The notes beneath the pieces are model-generated. The model saw nothing but the letters and a program-made list of their open reading frames with translations. It ran no database searches and was not told where the DNA came from. 64,000 bases of DNA from assembly GCA_963281255.1 (NCBI GenBank), contig OY725490.1:434001-498000 (forward strand). The letters are read 5' to 3'. The position numbers and the translations under genes were made by a program. Below are positions 1-9,324 of this stretch, piece by piece (the first letter of the stretch is position 1; each line of letters starts with the position of its first letter). Source of the DNA: Aphrocallistes beatrix (lineage: Eukaryota; Porifera; Hexactinellida; Sceptrulophora; Aphrocallistidae).

Positions 1-66
1 TTACGCTCGAAGATGTGACAGGGAAGGTTTAAGTGGAATAGTTCGTCAGTGATATCTAGTTTGTAA
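1..66 (+). pseudogene. EF-hand gene 3'-end remnant
   Basis: Bases 1-66 align closely with the last codons and stop region of the EF-hand gene ending at 4745 and its copy ending at 9324. Shared words include CTCGAAGA, GGGAAGG, GTTCGTCAGTG and ATATCTAGT. Several substitutions break the reading frame. It is the tail of a third, decayed EF-hand copy whose body lies left of the window. Its 3' flank is interrupted by the repeat at 87-610 and resumes after it. Confidence 0.75.
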
Positions 67-86
67 TTCACTGCCCGCCGCCGCGG

Positions 87-610
87 CAGGGTTGGAAAAA
101 AATCATGATTTTTTTAAAAAAATCAAAAATCATGATTTATTTGATTTAAATCAGATTTTTTTGATTTAAATCAGATTTATTTGATTTAAATTAGATTTTT
201 ATATATTTTTATCTATAATCATTTAGTCTTCTGTTTATTTTTATCTACTCATAATAAAATAGAATTCTAGAATAAATGTAACATTATCTACGTATAATAG
301 AATGTTTTAGTGAAAGAAAACGAAAAATTAGAATAAATATTAATGAAGAAAGCGAAAAATTAGAGTACGTATGTATTAATGTACGTAGAACTAGAAGAAA
401 TGATTTATGAGTATTCAGCAGCTTGTATATAAATACTAATTTTCCTGCTTTAGCTATACCTAATCTATTCCTAACTTTTGAATGTACAAAAGCCATCACA
501 CTTTTATCAAATAAGAAACATTGAAGAAATTTCTAAAAGGAAATATATTCCAAAAAGATCAAAAAACACGATTTTGATTTTTTTAAGTGATTTAAATCAA
601 AACAACCCTG
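87..610. mobile_element. hAT-like non-autonomous element
   Basis: The segment starts CAGGGTTGG and ends CAACCCTG, an inverted terminal pair typical of hAT-type MITEs. The interior is AT-rich, with repeats of TTTGATTTAAATCAGA at 135-200 and a matching inverted tract at 570-605. TGTAATT occurs both at 62-68 and immediately after the right end (611-617). That fits a target duplication if the GC-rich bases 70-86 belong to the insertion. The small minus-strand reading frame at 284-499 inside it has no recognisable features. Confidence 0.55.
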
Positions 611-631
611 TGTAATTGACATTTTCGTTTA

Positions 632-706
632 GGAAGAATACTGTGCATTCGCTAAAGCAACCGGTGTATGCGATCACAACTTTATTGAGTTCCTTTTCAA
701 TCAATT
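632..706 (+). pseudogene. EF-hand gene internal fragment
   Basis: This stretch is almost identical to the coding sequence between the third and fourth EF-hands of the genes at 4554-4623 and 9128-9198 (GAAGAATACTGTGCATTCGC and onward). Here the GGGATAACG codons read GCGATCACA, and homology stops in the middle of the fourth loop. It is an isolated exon fragment with no start or stop, left over from earlier rounds of duplication. Confidence 0.8.
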
Positions 707-1304
707 ATTATTTTGTTTATGTCAAATAAACTTGGTTGGTTATAGTTCTGAGGATTAACACTATATCCAATAAATTTATAAAGAATAAAATCTCCTGGAG
801 TTACATCTGAAAATGAATAGCCATTTGAGGTCTAATTACTAATTAACAGCAACATAACATTATTCTTAGAATTTACATTTATCTAATGCCTGAGGCTGAG
901 ATAAAGTCAATTTTATCTTTTTTAGTTGCGGAGTAGAATTTGAAGAAATTGCTCCAACTAATTTGATGGCAAATTATGCAACGGAACATTTTTAATCAAA
1001 TAATTTGCATTTTCACATGAGTCATTCGAGCTATCTCCACTAGCTTATCAGTAACTTAGCTGTGGAGACATTTCGAATGACTCATGAGAAATTGTTTTGT
1101 TGAAAACATATCTTCCATCTGTAGTTTACCACCAGACAAGATGAAGCAATTTCTTGTTTGACGTAATCCGATACAGTCACACTCTACTCCACCAACCAAA
1201 TTTAATGGTTATAAAAGCTACTAATAGACCCAATCTATAATATATAATATACTCTAACATACTTCTCACTTTTGTAAAGATTTGGATCAATCTTTTCAGG
1301 ATAA
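707..1304. other. intergenic with palindrome
   Basis: I see no gene here. A 25-bp inverted repeat (arms 1016-1040 and 1062-1086, 21-bp loop, ends CATGAGTCATTCGA) forms a cruciform-capable hairpin. TA-rich sequence at 1230-1260 lies just upstream of the NHL gene at 1305 and may belong to its promoter. Confidence 0.5.
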
Positions 1305-2234
1305 ATGGCTGCTCTATTTCCGGAGGGACCACATATTTCAAGCACCGAGGAGGAGTACTCATTCAGCCATATGACAGCTGTGGCGTTAGAAACCGATTCA
1401 ACTTACGATTGTGGACTTTGTAATATCGCAATAGATTCTAACACCGGTAAAATATATGTTGTAGAAGATAATCTACGTGTTACTATTTTCTCTGATACGT
1501 TGGAGTTTCTTATTACATTCACGCTCGAGAATATGGTGAGTCCAGGGGGTGTAGTGATCCATAATGACAGTATGTACATGACTGACACAGTACGGCATTC
1601 TGTGCTCCATTTTAAAGTGACAGGAAATTTTCTCGTTCTCATCAATGAAGTTGGAGGAGAAGGTTCTGACATTGACCATTATATCAAACCAACACATCTC
1701 GATGTCTCCATCAACGGATACATCTATGTTGCAGATTGTTATAATCATCGAATTAAAGTCATTGATGAAAATCTCTACTATATCCGTCAATTTTCACATC
1801 GATCTATGGCTAGACCTATTGATATAAAACTGAATCCTTATGAAGTGTATGTCCTCTGCGATTCAAATACTCTCACCATTCACGTTTTCTCTCACTTCGG
1901 AGATAAAATACAGTCACTAATTCTAAGGGAATGTCGCCCAGGAGCATGGGTCGAATCTTCCCGCATCTTCTCCCTTGACAGTAGAGGAAATTTCGTTATC
2001 ACTGATTCTCTCAGTGATATTCAAATATTTTCAAAGGAAGGTAAACTCATTCATACGTTAGGCTCTCACGAATTAGGATTAGAGAGTTCGGGATTTGGTC
2101 CACTATTCATTGCAGCTCAAACAGTCAATAGCAAGCTACTTGTCGTCTTGCACGAAAACATTCGATCTTCTGAAACCATAACATTTTGTTTGATGAGCTA
2201 TTTTTGTATTAAAGTTAGATTCTTTTCCTTGTAA
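1305..2234 (+). CDS. diverged NHL beta-propeller protein
   Basis: This intronless reading frame of 309 residues is the only plus-strand member of the propeller family. It keeps the family pattern of an N-terminal HMTAVAL block, a second blade with VYVVED-like strands and a clear blade at about residues 125-165 (SINGYIYVADCYNHRIKVID). The next blades are IHVFSHFGDKIQSL and GNFVITDSLSDIQIFSKEGK. The GxGQFxxP turn found in most others has become DHYIKPTHL, and the C-terminus ends in an unrelated hydrophobic tail. NHL propellers usually bind protein or RNA; no enzymatic site is visible. No signal peptide is seen, so it is probably cytoplasmic. Its opposite orientation and divergence suggest the oldest surviving copy. 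Confidence 0.8.
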   Translation: MAALFPEGPHISSTEEEYSFSHMTAVALETDSTYDCGLCNIAIDSNTGKIYVVEDNLRVTIFSDTLEFLITFTLENMVSPGGVVIHNDSMYMTDTVRHSVLHFKVTGNFLVLINEVGGEGSDIDHYIKPTHLDVSINGYIYVADCYNHRIKVIDENLYYIRQFSHRSMARPIDIKLNPYEVYVLCDSNTLTIHVFSHFGDKIQSLILRECRPGAWVESSRIFSLDSRGNFVITDSLSDIQIFSKEGKLIHTLGSHELGLESSGFGPLFIAAQTVNSKLLVVLHENIRSSETITFCLMSYFCIKVRFFSL

Positions 2235-3581
2235 ATATTGAAAGAATGACAGATATTTCTTTTGATAAGTAGAAGTGAATTGCATACCAACAAGATTTTA
2301 ATGTTTTGTTTATTTCTCAAATAATCTTGAGTAGTTTCCTACATGTCTAGTATTTACTTAGTAGCAATTTAATTCTCCATTACAAAAAATCCTAATTTTA
2401 TTAGAAAATTTGACTCAACTTCAGGATTCCAAAGAAAAGCAAGATGACTACCAGTTTTTCACACAGGATTTCTTATGTAAACAATCAAAAAGACTATTTG
2501 TGATTGAAATTCATTGGTTCATGTAAGAACCAATCAATTATCACGACTTTTATGATGCGATTCACTCGATTCTATTTCATATAAATGATTGAATACAGCA
2601 TAGCCTACTGATATAAGGCCTCAGAGTAACTTGACTAGGGATGCGGTAGAACAGAGGTTCTTAACCTGGGAGGCACGCCCTCATGATCATTTCAGGGGGG
2701 CGTGGCATTTGATTCGTATTTAGCATTTTGATTTTTTCAAGTGTATAAATCATTAAATTTTTGACATAGCTAGTACTTACATTTGAATCTTGGTGCCTCG
2801 AATATCATCCATAGTGTGAATTTAGAATCTGATTTTAAAAGGGACAAATAACCACCTCGTTATAACCCACTTGGTTATAATGGGACTTCAGTGTGTATGT
2901 ATATATCCTATAGACAATTTATACCTCCTTAACCGATATTTACAACCCTCCATTAATACAATAATACTTTACCCAATCAATTAATCAGTTACTCAATTAA
3001 TCAAAATAATTAAAATATGTACATTTAACAAATAGATTTCAAAGTCAAGGGAGCATAATGATTCAATGGTTATAAAGGGGCCCGGGGCGTAAGGACAAAA
3101 AGGTTAAGAAGGTTGTGCAATAGGTTATATTTGTGAAAAATTTGGTAATTTTCAGAGGCCGTTTAAGGGCACTTCTCAGTGTTTCTATTATAAAATGTTT
3201 CGTATAGAACTGAGATGTGAATGGGTTGATACGAAAAATTTTTGCATGGAATGCTGCTACATTCCAGTGTTGCTATGGAAACGTTTTTAGGTCAGTTGGG
3301 GTTATATCTTGAAAACCGCGATAGCTAGACATTCAAATATAATTCAATGTGTGAAGTTAGGTTTAGATTGTGTGCAGCATAGGATGTAGAATGTTGTCAT
3401 TAGTCGCACCCTCTCACTCATCCACTTATCAAATCATTTTGTTTTAAAATTCTACATAATAACGGTGCGCATAAGATAGGTAAGAAAATCGCAAGAGTTA
3501 TTCATCTAAATGTAACAGTAAATAAATTGACGTGTAGAATGCGAATTTAAGCTAAATTAAGTATAACTGTTACTGATTAAA

Positions 3582-3758
3582 TACAGTCGACTCCGCTTTA
3601 TATGGTCACTGTTTAATCGGTCCACTTTTGACAGGACCGGAATAGCTCTCACACATAGAAGCTAATACAAAAAATATTTTCGGTTAATATGGTTCTCCGC
3701 TTAATCGGGCTAAAATGCCTTCTGACCAATGTAACCCTACTAAGCGGAGTCGATTGTA
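3582..3758. mobile_element. pogo/Tc1-like MITE
   Basis: The ends are TACAGTCGACTCCGCTT and, inverted, AAGCGGAGTCGATTGTA. They start and finish with TA, as expected for a Tc1/mariner-superfamily target. The 177-bp body has no coding capacity. A second copy in the other orientation is at 16246-16435 and a partial left end is at 63538. Confidence 0.7.
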
Positions 3759-3864
3759 CTATAGACGTCACAAATATATTAGATTTAAATTTTTTGAATG
3801 GCAAATATTGGGATGTACGAATAGGGCAGCGTATTTAGCTTATTAGTGATAATCAAGATTAACT

Positions 3865-4026
3865 TTATCTCATCCCTGGTTAAAGGTTAAAACTAGTGAG
3901 ATAGTCTTGCATGTGCAAGTAGGCCATGGCTGATCCATAAATATCTACATTTCATGCGGATTCTATATTTATCTACGGTGTATCTTAGTGAAAATTCCAA
4001 TTTGAAAATTCTTTCCTCTCTATACC
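3865..4026 (+). promoter_or_regulatory. EF-hand gene upstream region
   Basis: This block is nearly identical to 8664-8820 upstream of the second EF-hand gene: CTCATCCCTGGTTAAAGG at the left, then GGCCATGGCTGATCCATAAA, then TTATCTACGG. Retention in both copies suggests that promoter and 5' leader were duplicated with the gene. No TATA box is certain; TATATTTATC at 3965-3975 is a candidate. Confidence 0.45.
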
Positions 4027-4745
4027 ATGGCAGCTAAGGGTAAGAGAGAAGTTGCAAGTATTATTTACCTTAAAATTGACACGTTTAAAAAATAAAATTC
4101 AGATATTTGATTTTTCTATATTTGAAGTTTTAAGTTGTGACAATTTTCTATCTGTGTTTTTTTGTAGATACTACCTTGACAGCAGATGACTTCCTCAAGA
4201 ATGCAGAATGGGTGAAACGCGTTGAAACCGTTTTCCACCATCTTGATACTAACAAAGATGGATTTGTAACCATTGACGATATGGTCATAGACACGAAGAA
4301 ATACGCACACCTGAATTCCGATCCTAAAATCATTGAGAAGTGTCGAACCGCAATGTGTGAGTTTGCAGCAGAATTGGGAATAAAACCAGGAACTTCAGTG
4401 ACTAAAGAAGAATATGTCCAAAACTGTGCCAATCTTGCTCCGAAAGAAGTGGCAAAGGTGAGAAGTGGCGAGGGAAGTGTCAAGCACAAGTTGAACAACG
4501 CAGTTTACGATTTGATTGACACAAACCACGATGGAACTATCTCGAAAGAAGAATACTGTGCATTCGCTAAAGCAACTGGTGTGTGGGATAACGCCTTTAT
4601 TGAGTTCCTTTTCAATCAATTAGATACAAACAAGAACGGGAAACTGGAGAGGAAGGAGATCACGGACTACGAGTACAAACTGTTCTTTACTCTCGAAGAA
4701 GTGGCCGGGAAGGCTCATGTGGATGGGTTCGTCAGTGCTATTTAG
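4027..4745 (+). CDS. EF-hand calcium-binding protein, photoprotein/SCP-like fold
   Basis: Two exons (4027-4039 and 4168-4745) join to a 196-residue protein starting MAAKDTTLTADDF. The donor is G|GTAAGAG and the acceptor TTTTTTTGTAG|AT, phase 1. Four EF-hand positions are present. Loop 1 (31-42, DTNKDGFVTIDD), loop 3 (122-133, DTNHDGTISKEE) and loop 4 (157-168, DTNKNGKLERKE) have the calcium ligands. The second (about 70-88, LGIKPGTSVTKEE) is degenerate. This 1-3-4 active pattern and the length fit the sarcoplasmic calcium-binding protein, luciferin-binding protein and coelenterate photoprotein superfamily. The aromatic and histidine residues of photoprotein active sites are not evident (FFTLEE near the end), so light emission is unlikely. 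A calcium buffer or sensor role is inferred. No signal peptide is seen. Confidence 0.85.
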
Positions 4746-5975
4746 TTGAAACTGACATTTTTGTGCCCTATTAGGTTACTAGGTTCTAGATAGTCTTCTT
4801 TTAGGATTAGTGCAGATGTATAGACTGTTAGTGCACTTTGATTGTTGCGATTGTAATGAATAAGTTTTATATGTATTAATTGTAAATTTTAAGAATAAAT
4901 AGGGTATTGATGGGAAATTGGATAATTAAAACTCTTAAAATACCTGGGGTTATTTCTATTTATAGCAAGACCCACACTTTTAAGGTTTCCCCGCACAAAA
5001 TGACTCAATCGGAAATGAGTTAGCAAAAATCTAGCGCCATTTATTATTAAATAGCTCAATATCTCGCTTTTCCCATGGAGAGGTATATCGCTGATTTGTT
5101 TATTTTGAGCAAAATTCCAAATTCCAGGTCTTACATGACTTGTATCATATTCATTGGGATGCGTACATATCGTATTGCCTCAAGAGCATGACTAGATGAT
5201 AGCAATGTCTCTTAGGGTGATAGCCCAGACTCAAACAAAACACTCTATATACTCGTATCTGAATCTTGCATCACTTAAACACACCTCGAACATGATATAC
5301 TTATTACAGTAACTACATACAATGTCTACTATTATACTCGTACCTGGTGAGTACTCTTATCTCTCTATGATACTAAGGTGATAAGTAAAACGATCTGTCG
5401 ACAAAAATAAATGTTTGATAAAGTAATTATTCAAGTTAAAATGACTTGAGTCATGAATGTAGAGTTTCAAACTATAAGATGCTAAATACCTAGGAGTACA
5501 ACACTATGGCCTACACTAGATACCTCCAGTGGATCCGCCCAGCCACAACTACTTGTAATTTCTATTAATAACTTCCACTTTTATTAATTCAAGGATTTAA
5601 AGTGGAAAGATATAGATTAAAAGAAGATAGTCGGATTCATAAAACGCGCACTAAAATATGTAAATTCTGAACGCGCTTGGTAAAGTAATAATGATACGAA
5701 GTTCCTGAATAGCCCACTTTCTAAATTTATATTTCTTACAATATGCCACCTTGATTCTTGATTCAATTATAAAATAGCATTAGTAAACCCATCCAAATAA
5801 TCTCTCTCACGGATGGAGAAAGAATACTGTATCATAAAATATAATTATTTATTTTCCAGTGCCGTTATGAAACAAAAATAGAATGCATCTCACCACTCTG
5901 CCTCAGACGATGTAGTGACAAAAATGATATTCACAAAAGAGATTTAAATATAAACAATCAATATTTAATTGGGAA
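4746..5975. other. intergenic, duplicated in unit 2
   Basis: No coding sequence is seen. The first about 180 bases are the EF-hand 3' UTR, with AATAAA-type motifs near 4855 and 4900. At 4935-5050 lies a dispersed repeat (TTTATAGCAAGACCC, TTTCCCCGCACAAAATGA) whose relatives occur at 9525-9625, 11740-11877 and 22010-22130. The rest aligns with 9625-10569. AAATAAATAA at 5848-5858, read on the minus strand, could serve as a poly(A) signal for the NHL gene ending at 5976. Confidence 0.5.
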
Positions 5976-6893
5976 TTAAGAAAATATTTGCAGGTTATAG
6001 CTTTTACTTTCGGACACAACAATTAATTTGAAACTTTTAGTAAATGCCACTCCTTGAGGATAAGAAAACTCACCAACATTCAGCCCAGGTCCCCCGACTG
6101 TGTGTAGAAGTGTTCCTTCTAAAGAAAATATTTTGACCCTGTGATCTCCACAATCACTAATGACTAAATTCCCATCAAAGTCCAGGCAGAAAAAGTACGG
6201 GCTAATAACCTGCATTCCAATGTCACCCCGTGTAACCAAGGAACGTATAATACGTCCAGCGTAAGAGAAAATGTGCACACAAGGAGAGTTATTGCTGAGT
6301 ACAAACACATTATCAGGTGACAACTTCACATCACATGGCAGTACCATTGAATGATGCGTGATACATTGCTTACAGTGGAGGCTACTATCCAATATTTTTA
6401 TTCGATTGTTGTTGGAATCAGCAACGAAGATATCTGTGTTGGCTGAGATATCGAGCTGTTTGGGACTATCAAATTGTCCCAAACCAGACCCTCTACTTCC
6501 AATCCAACCTACCGGACAGATGACTGCTGCGATTTTAAAATGCATAATACAGTGTTCCAAGCAGTCAGTCACATATACATTGCCTCTATGAACGGCGATT
6601 CCTGATGGTTTCTTCAGGTGCTCGTGTTTGAATGTGCTTAGAATTTCTCCTGTACCTGTAAAGATTGAGACACGTGCTAGGTTATACCATCCTTCAGCGA
6701 CAAATATTTGGTGGGTTTCACCATCAATAGCGACACAACTAGGTAGCCAGAGCTCTCCAGGAGCTTTGCCTAACTTTCCAAAAGCTATCAAGTGGTCGAA
6801 AGAGTCGTATATCTTTGTCCTTGCGGGATCAACAAGTTGCAATCCTTCACGAAATTGAGATGTCATTCCCTTTGAATGTGAACCACTTATCAA
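5976..6893 (-). CDS. NHL beta-propeller protein, subtype A
   Basis: Single exon, 305 residues. Met1 opens MISGSHSKGM; Met10 (codon at 6864-6866) aligns with the usual family start (MTFEF in others), so the true start is uncertain by nine residues. Blades follow in order: VAIDGETHQIFVAEG, IAVHRGNVYVTDC, GSGLGQFDSPKQLDIS with TDIFVADSNNNRIKILD, VKLSPDNVFVLSN, GNLVISDCGDHRVKIF and VGEFSYPQGVAF. Subtype A is marked by HFKIAAVICPVGW and the C-terminal SESKSYNLQIFS. A conserved 53-bp block lies about 100 bp upstream (6994-7046). Its duplicate is at 10570-11493. Confidence 0.85.
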   Translation of the reverse strand: MISGSHSKGMTSQFREGLQLVDPARTKIYDSFDHLIAFGKLGKAPGELWLPSCVAIDGETHQIFVAEGWYNLARVSIFTGTGEILSTFKHEHLKKPSGIAVHRGNVYVTDCLEHCIMHFKIAAVICPVGWIGSRGSGLGQFDSPKQLDISANTDIFVADSNNNRIKILDSSLHCKQCITHHSMVLPCDVKLSPDNVFVLSNNSPCVHIFSYAGRIIRSLVTRGDIGMQVISPYFFCLDFDGNLVISDCGDHRVKIFSLEGTLLHTVGGPGLNVGEFSYPQGVAFTKSFKLIVVSESKSYNLQIFS

Positions 6894-6993
6894 TAAAACT
6901 TCTCAGGAGTTATCGAGTTTAAGTCAAGAATAGCCTAATTTCTCTTCTTTAATTATTGTATTGTAATACAGCACAATATTGTTAATTGAAACT

Positions 6994-7046
6994 AATCAGG
7001 TTGCATAGGAGGAGTTAGTGGTAGCAGTGTAAAGACATGTGATATC
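6994..7046. promoter_or_regulatory. conserved 53-bp block upstream of NHL subtype A
   Basis: This block (from AATCAGGTTGCATAGG to CATGTGATATC) is nearly invariant in four places in the window, while its flanks drift. Here it sits 101-153 bp upstream of the NHL ATG at 6893. Its position suggests a promoter-proximal control element; the function is inferred. Confidence 0.5.
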
Positions 7047-7069
7047 ATAGTATGTTGTAACCTTTTAAA

Positions 7070-7137
7070 ACCCCTCGATATCTCTGTGGATGACTAGGGG
7101 GTTCATGGACCCCCAGGTTGGGAATCACTGCTTTAAT
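7070..7137. mobile_element. hAT-like terminal remnant
   Basis: The sequence ends GGTTGGGAATCACTG, a degenerate form of the hAT end CAGTGGTTCCCAACC in reverse. It includes the GGGGGTTCATGG motif seen again at 11690-11735 and 13575-13687. Only the terminal part survives; no coding sequence is present. Confidence 0.45.
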
Positions 7138-7353
7138 GCGATTAAAATAAAAATAATAATTGCTTTATTAACAAAATGGATTAAACCATTCTAACATTGC
7201 AGATGAGACAATTGCCTCAGAAAAAAAATCAGATGTTGTTTTCTAACCTTAATTCCACATAGAAATGAAATTTAATTAGGTTTAAATACAAATGGATGGA
7301 GAAACAAAGTATAATTAAGGACTAAATAGGAACAAAAATGGGATAAATGACAC

Positions 7354-8253
7354 TTAAACAGAAAATATTTGAAGTACGCAGTCAGGGTTCCAGGAGAGAC
7401 AAACTAAGCTTAAATTTGAGGTCAGAACGATCCCATTTATAAAATCAAAAGTGCCTGCTTCGCATCCAGATTCTCCGATCGTGTGGAGGAGAGCTCCTTC
7501 ACCTGAGAATCTCTTGATTAGATCAGGAACCCAATCACTAATAAGAAAATTTCCTTCCATGTCAAGACATAAGAACTGGGGTCTAATTACCTGCATTCCG
7601 TCACCACACGAAATCAGAGAGCGTATCTTTTCTCCGGTATGAGTAAAAACATGTACACAAGGAGAATCAACTGGACAAAGCACGTACATTTCATCAGTCG
7701 TTAATTTTACGTCACAAGGCTTGTGCATGGATGAATGTGTGACTTCTCCAATCGGGTGTAGGGAGCTATCTATGATTTGGATTCTGTTGTTGTCCCTATC
7801 AGCAATATACACATCTCCTTTAGTGGAAGTGGAGAGTTGGCGAGGTTCATCAAACTGTCCGATTCCAGACCCTCTGCACCCTAGCATACCCACCAAGCGG
7901 AAGTTAGGCTCTATCTTGAAGTGGAACACACCATGTATACTATAGTCTGTTATATATATGTTGTTTCCGTGTATGGTGATACCGTGTAATACTTTCATTT
8001 CCTCGTGAGTGTAGCTGTTTAGGAAATCGCCTGACTCTGAAAATATAGACACTCTTGCAAAACTATCAAGTATATCTCCTTCAGCGACATATATGTGGTT
8101 GCTAACTCTATCAAAAGCGACACAACTAGGGAACCAGAGTTCTCCAGGAGCTTTACCTTCCTTCGCAACAACTGTTAAGCGATCAAATGAGTGGTAAGTG
8201 TGTGTCTCTGCTGGATCATCAAATTGCAATTCTTTACTGAATTCAAATGTCAT
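7354..8253 (-). CDS. NHL beta-propeller protein, subtype B
   Basis: Single exon, 299 residues, starting MTFEFSKELQFDDPAETH. The N-terminal strand HSFDRLTVVAKEGKAPGELW is followed by blades with HIYVAEGDIL, NIYITDYSIHGVFHFKI, GIGQFDEPRQLSTS plus DVYIADRDNNRIQIID, EMYVLCPVDSPCVHVFTH, GNFLISDWVPDLIKRF and AGTFDFINGIVL. No transmembrane segment or signal peptide is seen. It is almost the same protein as the frameshifted copy at 12088-12988, so this copy shows the intact state. It lies 460 bp upstream of NHL subtype A in the same orientation. Confidence 0.87.
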   Translation of the reverse strand: MTFEFSKELQFDDPAETHTYHSFDRLTVVAKEGKAPGELWFPSCVAFDRVSNHIYVAEGDILDSFARVSIFSESGDFLNSYTHEEMKVLHGITIHGNNIYITDYSIHGVFHFKIEPNFRLVGMLGCRGSGIGQFDEPRQLSTSTKGDVYIADRDNNRIQIIDSSLHPIGEVTHSSMHKPCDVKLTTDEMYVLCPVDSPCVHVFTHTGEKIRSLISCGDGMQVIRPQFLCLDMEGNFLISDWVPDLIKRFSGEGALLHTIGESGCEAGTFDFINGIVLTSNLSLVCLSWNPDCVLQIFSV

Positions 8254-8325
8254 TCTTCAGAATATCAATTGCTTACTCATAAACTATATATATAATGTTG
8301 TTTCTGTGAGACAATATATCTCTAG
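8254..8325 (-). promoter_or_regulatory. NHL subtype B core promoter/leader
   Basis: Upstream of the ATG, on the minus strand, the sequence runs TTGTCTCACAGAAACAAC, then ATTATATATATAG, then ATGAGTAAGCAATTGATATTC, then the start codon. The same order is readable upstream of the NHL genes at 12988, 18889, 25212, 27635 and 30397. The TATATATA core lies about 35-45 bp from the ATG, giving at most a very short 5' UTR if it works as a TATA box. Confidence 0.5.
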
Positions 8326-8820
8326 TATTTATATGAAAGTTTGGAGGGGTGATAATTACCCATTGGAAAGTTGGTGCATTAGATATCACGTGACTCTTCT
8401 GATGACATGATAATATCACATACACGTAGTTATATATGAGTCATTGCAATCTATTAGGATATCAGATACTCTTGGTAATAAGATTATACTATGTACATAG
8501 TGAATCATGGAATTGGAGACGTTAAACAAAATACGAGGGGTATTTGAAAAGATCCGCAATGGAAAGAAATTGTTATAACAGGGTGTTTCATTGATTCTAT
8601 CACCAAAATAAATAAATATTACTTAGAAGGCATTTGACTAACCATCAAAGATTGACTTGGTCTCATCCCTGGTTAAAGGTTAAAACTAGTGAAATGGTTT
8701 TGCATGTGCTAGTAGGCCATGGCTGATCCATAAATATCCACTTTCCATGCGGATTCTATATTTATCTACGGTCCTATCTTAGTGAAAATTCCGATTTGAA
8801 AATTCTTTTCGCTCTATCTC
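8254..8820. other. intergenic, upstream of both flanking genes
   Basis: This is the divergent upstream region between the minus-strand NHL gene and the second EF-hand gene. The left part matches 12989-13347 and the right part (8664-8820) matches 3865-4026. The junction between the two tandem duplication units falls at about 8647. No gene is seen. Confidence 0.6.
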
Positions 8821-9324
8821 ATGGCAGCAAAAGGTAAGAGAGAAGTAGCAAGTATTATTTACCTTAAAATTGACACGTTTAAAAAATGATATTCAGATAT
8901 TGGATTTTTCCATATTTGATCAAATAAGAAGTTTCAAACTTTCGCAGCAGAATTGGGAATAAAACCAGGAACTACAGTGACTAAAGAAGAATATATCCAA
9001 AACTGTGCCAACCTTGCTCCGAAAGAAGTGGCAAAGGTGAGAAGTGGCGAGGGAAGTGTCAAGCACAAGTTGAACAACGCAGTTTACGATTTGATTGACA
9101 CAAACCACGATGGGACTATCTCGAAAGAAGAATACTGTGCATTCGCTAAAGCAACCGGTGTATGGGATAACGCCTTTATTGAGTTCCTTTTCAATCAATT
9201 AGATACAAACAAGAACGGGAAACTGGAGAGGAAGGAGATCACGGACTACGAGTACAAACTGTTCTTTACTCTCGAAGAAGTGGCCGGGAAGGCTCATGTG
9301 GATGGGTTCGTCAGTGCTATCTAG
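8821..9324 (+). CDS. truncated EF-hand protein (first EF-hand deleted)
   Basis: Exon 1 (8821-8833, MAAK plus one base) and its GTAAGAG donor are intact. The original acceptor, the first EF-hand and half of the degenerate second one are missing. A new acceptor can be read at TTTCGCAG (8940-8947) inside former coding sequence. Splicing there keeps phase 1 and gives MAAK-AELGIKPGTTVTKEEY and onward, a 129-residue protein. It keeps the two C-terminal calcium loops (55-66 DTNHDGTISKEE, 90-101 DTNKNGKLERKE). The remaining coding sequence is almost unchanged from the full-length paralog, so it may still be used. Without transcript evidence it could also be a pseudogene. Confidence 0.6.

Larger units (their letters stand above)
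2235..4026. other. repeat-rich intergenic region
   Basis: No gene is recognisable. The region holds a degenerate hAT-like element beginning CAGAGGTTCTTAACCTGGG at 2652 and probably ending near 3113 (GGTTAAGAA). It also has a segment at 2476-2600 that reappears inverted at 31745-31880. A dispersed-repeat piece at 3255-3345 is related to 29035-29075 and 34385-34425. A pogo-like element lies at 3582-3758. From about 3855 the sequence is the duplicated upstream region of the EF-hand gene. Confidence 0.6.
3855..8646. repeat. tandem segmental duplication, unit 1
   Basis: The unit carries an EF-hand gene (plus strand), NHL copy A (5976-6893) and NHL copy B (7354-8253). It is followed head to tail by a second unit with the same order and spacing. 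Coding, upstream and intergenic DNA are all closely alike, for example 4985-5640 against 9555-10250. Both units end in TTTGACTAACCATCA, at about 8647 and 13347. Confidence 0.85.

Noticed and set aside
4027..4745. Calling the EF-hand protein a light-emitting photoprotein
   Set aside because: The conserved Trp, Tyr and His positions of photoproteins are not evident; only the fold-level pattern matches.
6994..7046. Short minus-strand ORF (MISHVFTLLPLTPPMQPD) in the conserved block
   Set aside because: Its ATG is present in only two of four copies (GTG and ACG in the others). Conservation is better explained at DNA level.
8953..9324. 123-codon frame beginning with TTG in the second EF-hand copy
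   Set aside because: TTG is not a plausible start in an animal gene; the upstream exon MAAK with its donor and the acceptor at 8947 explain the frame better.
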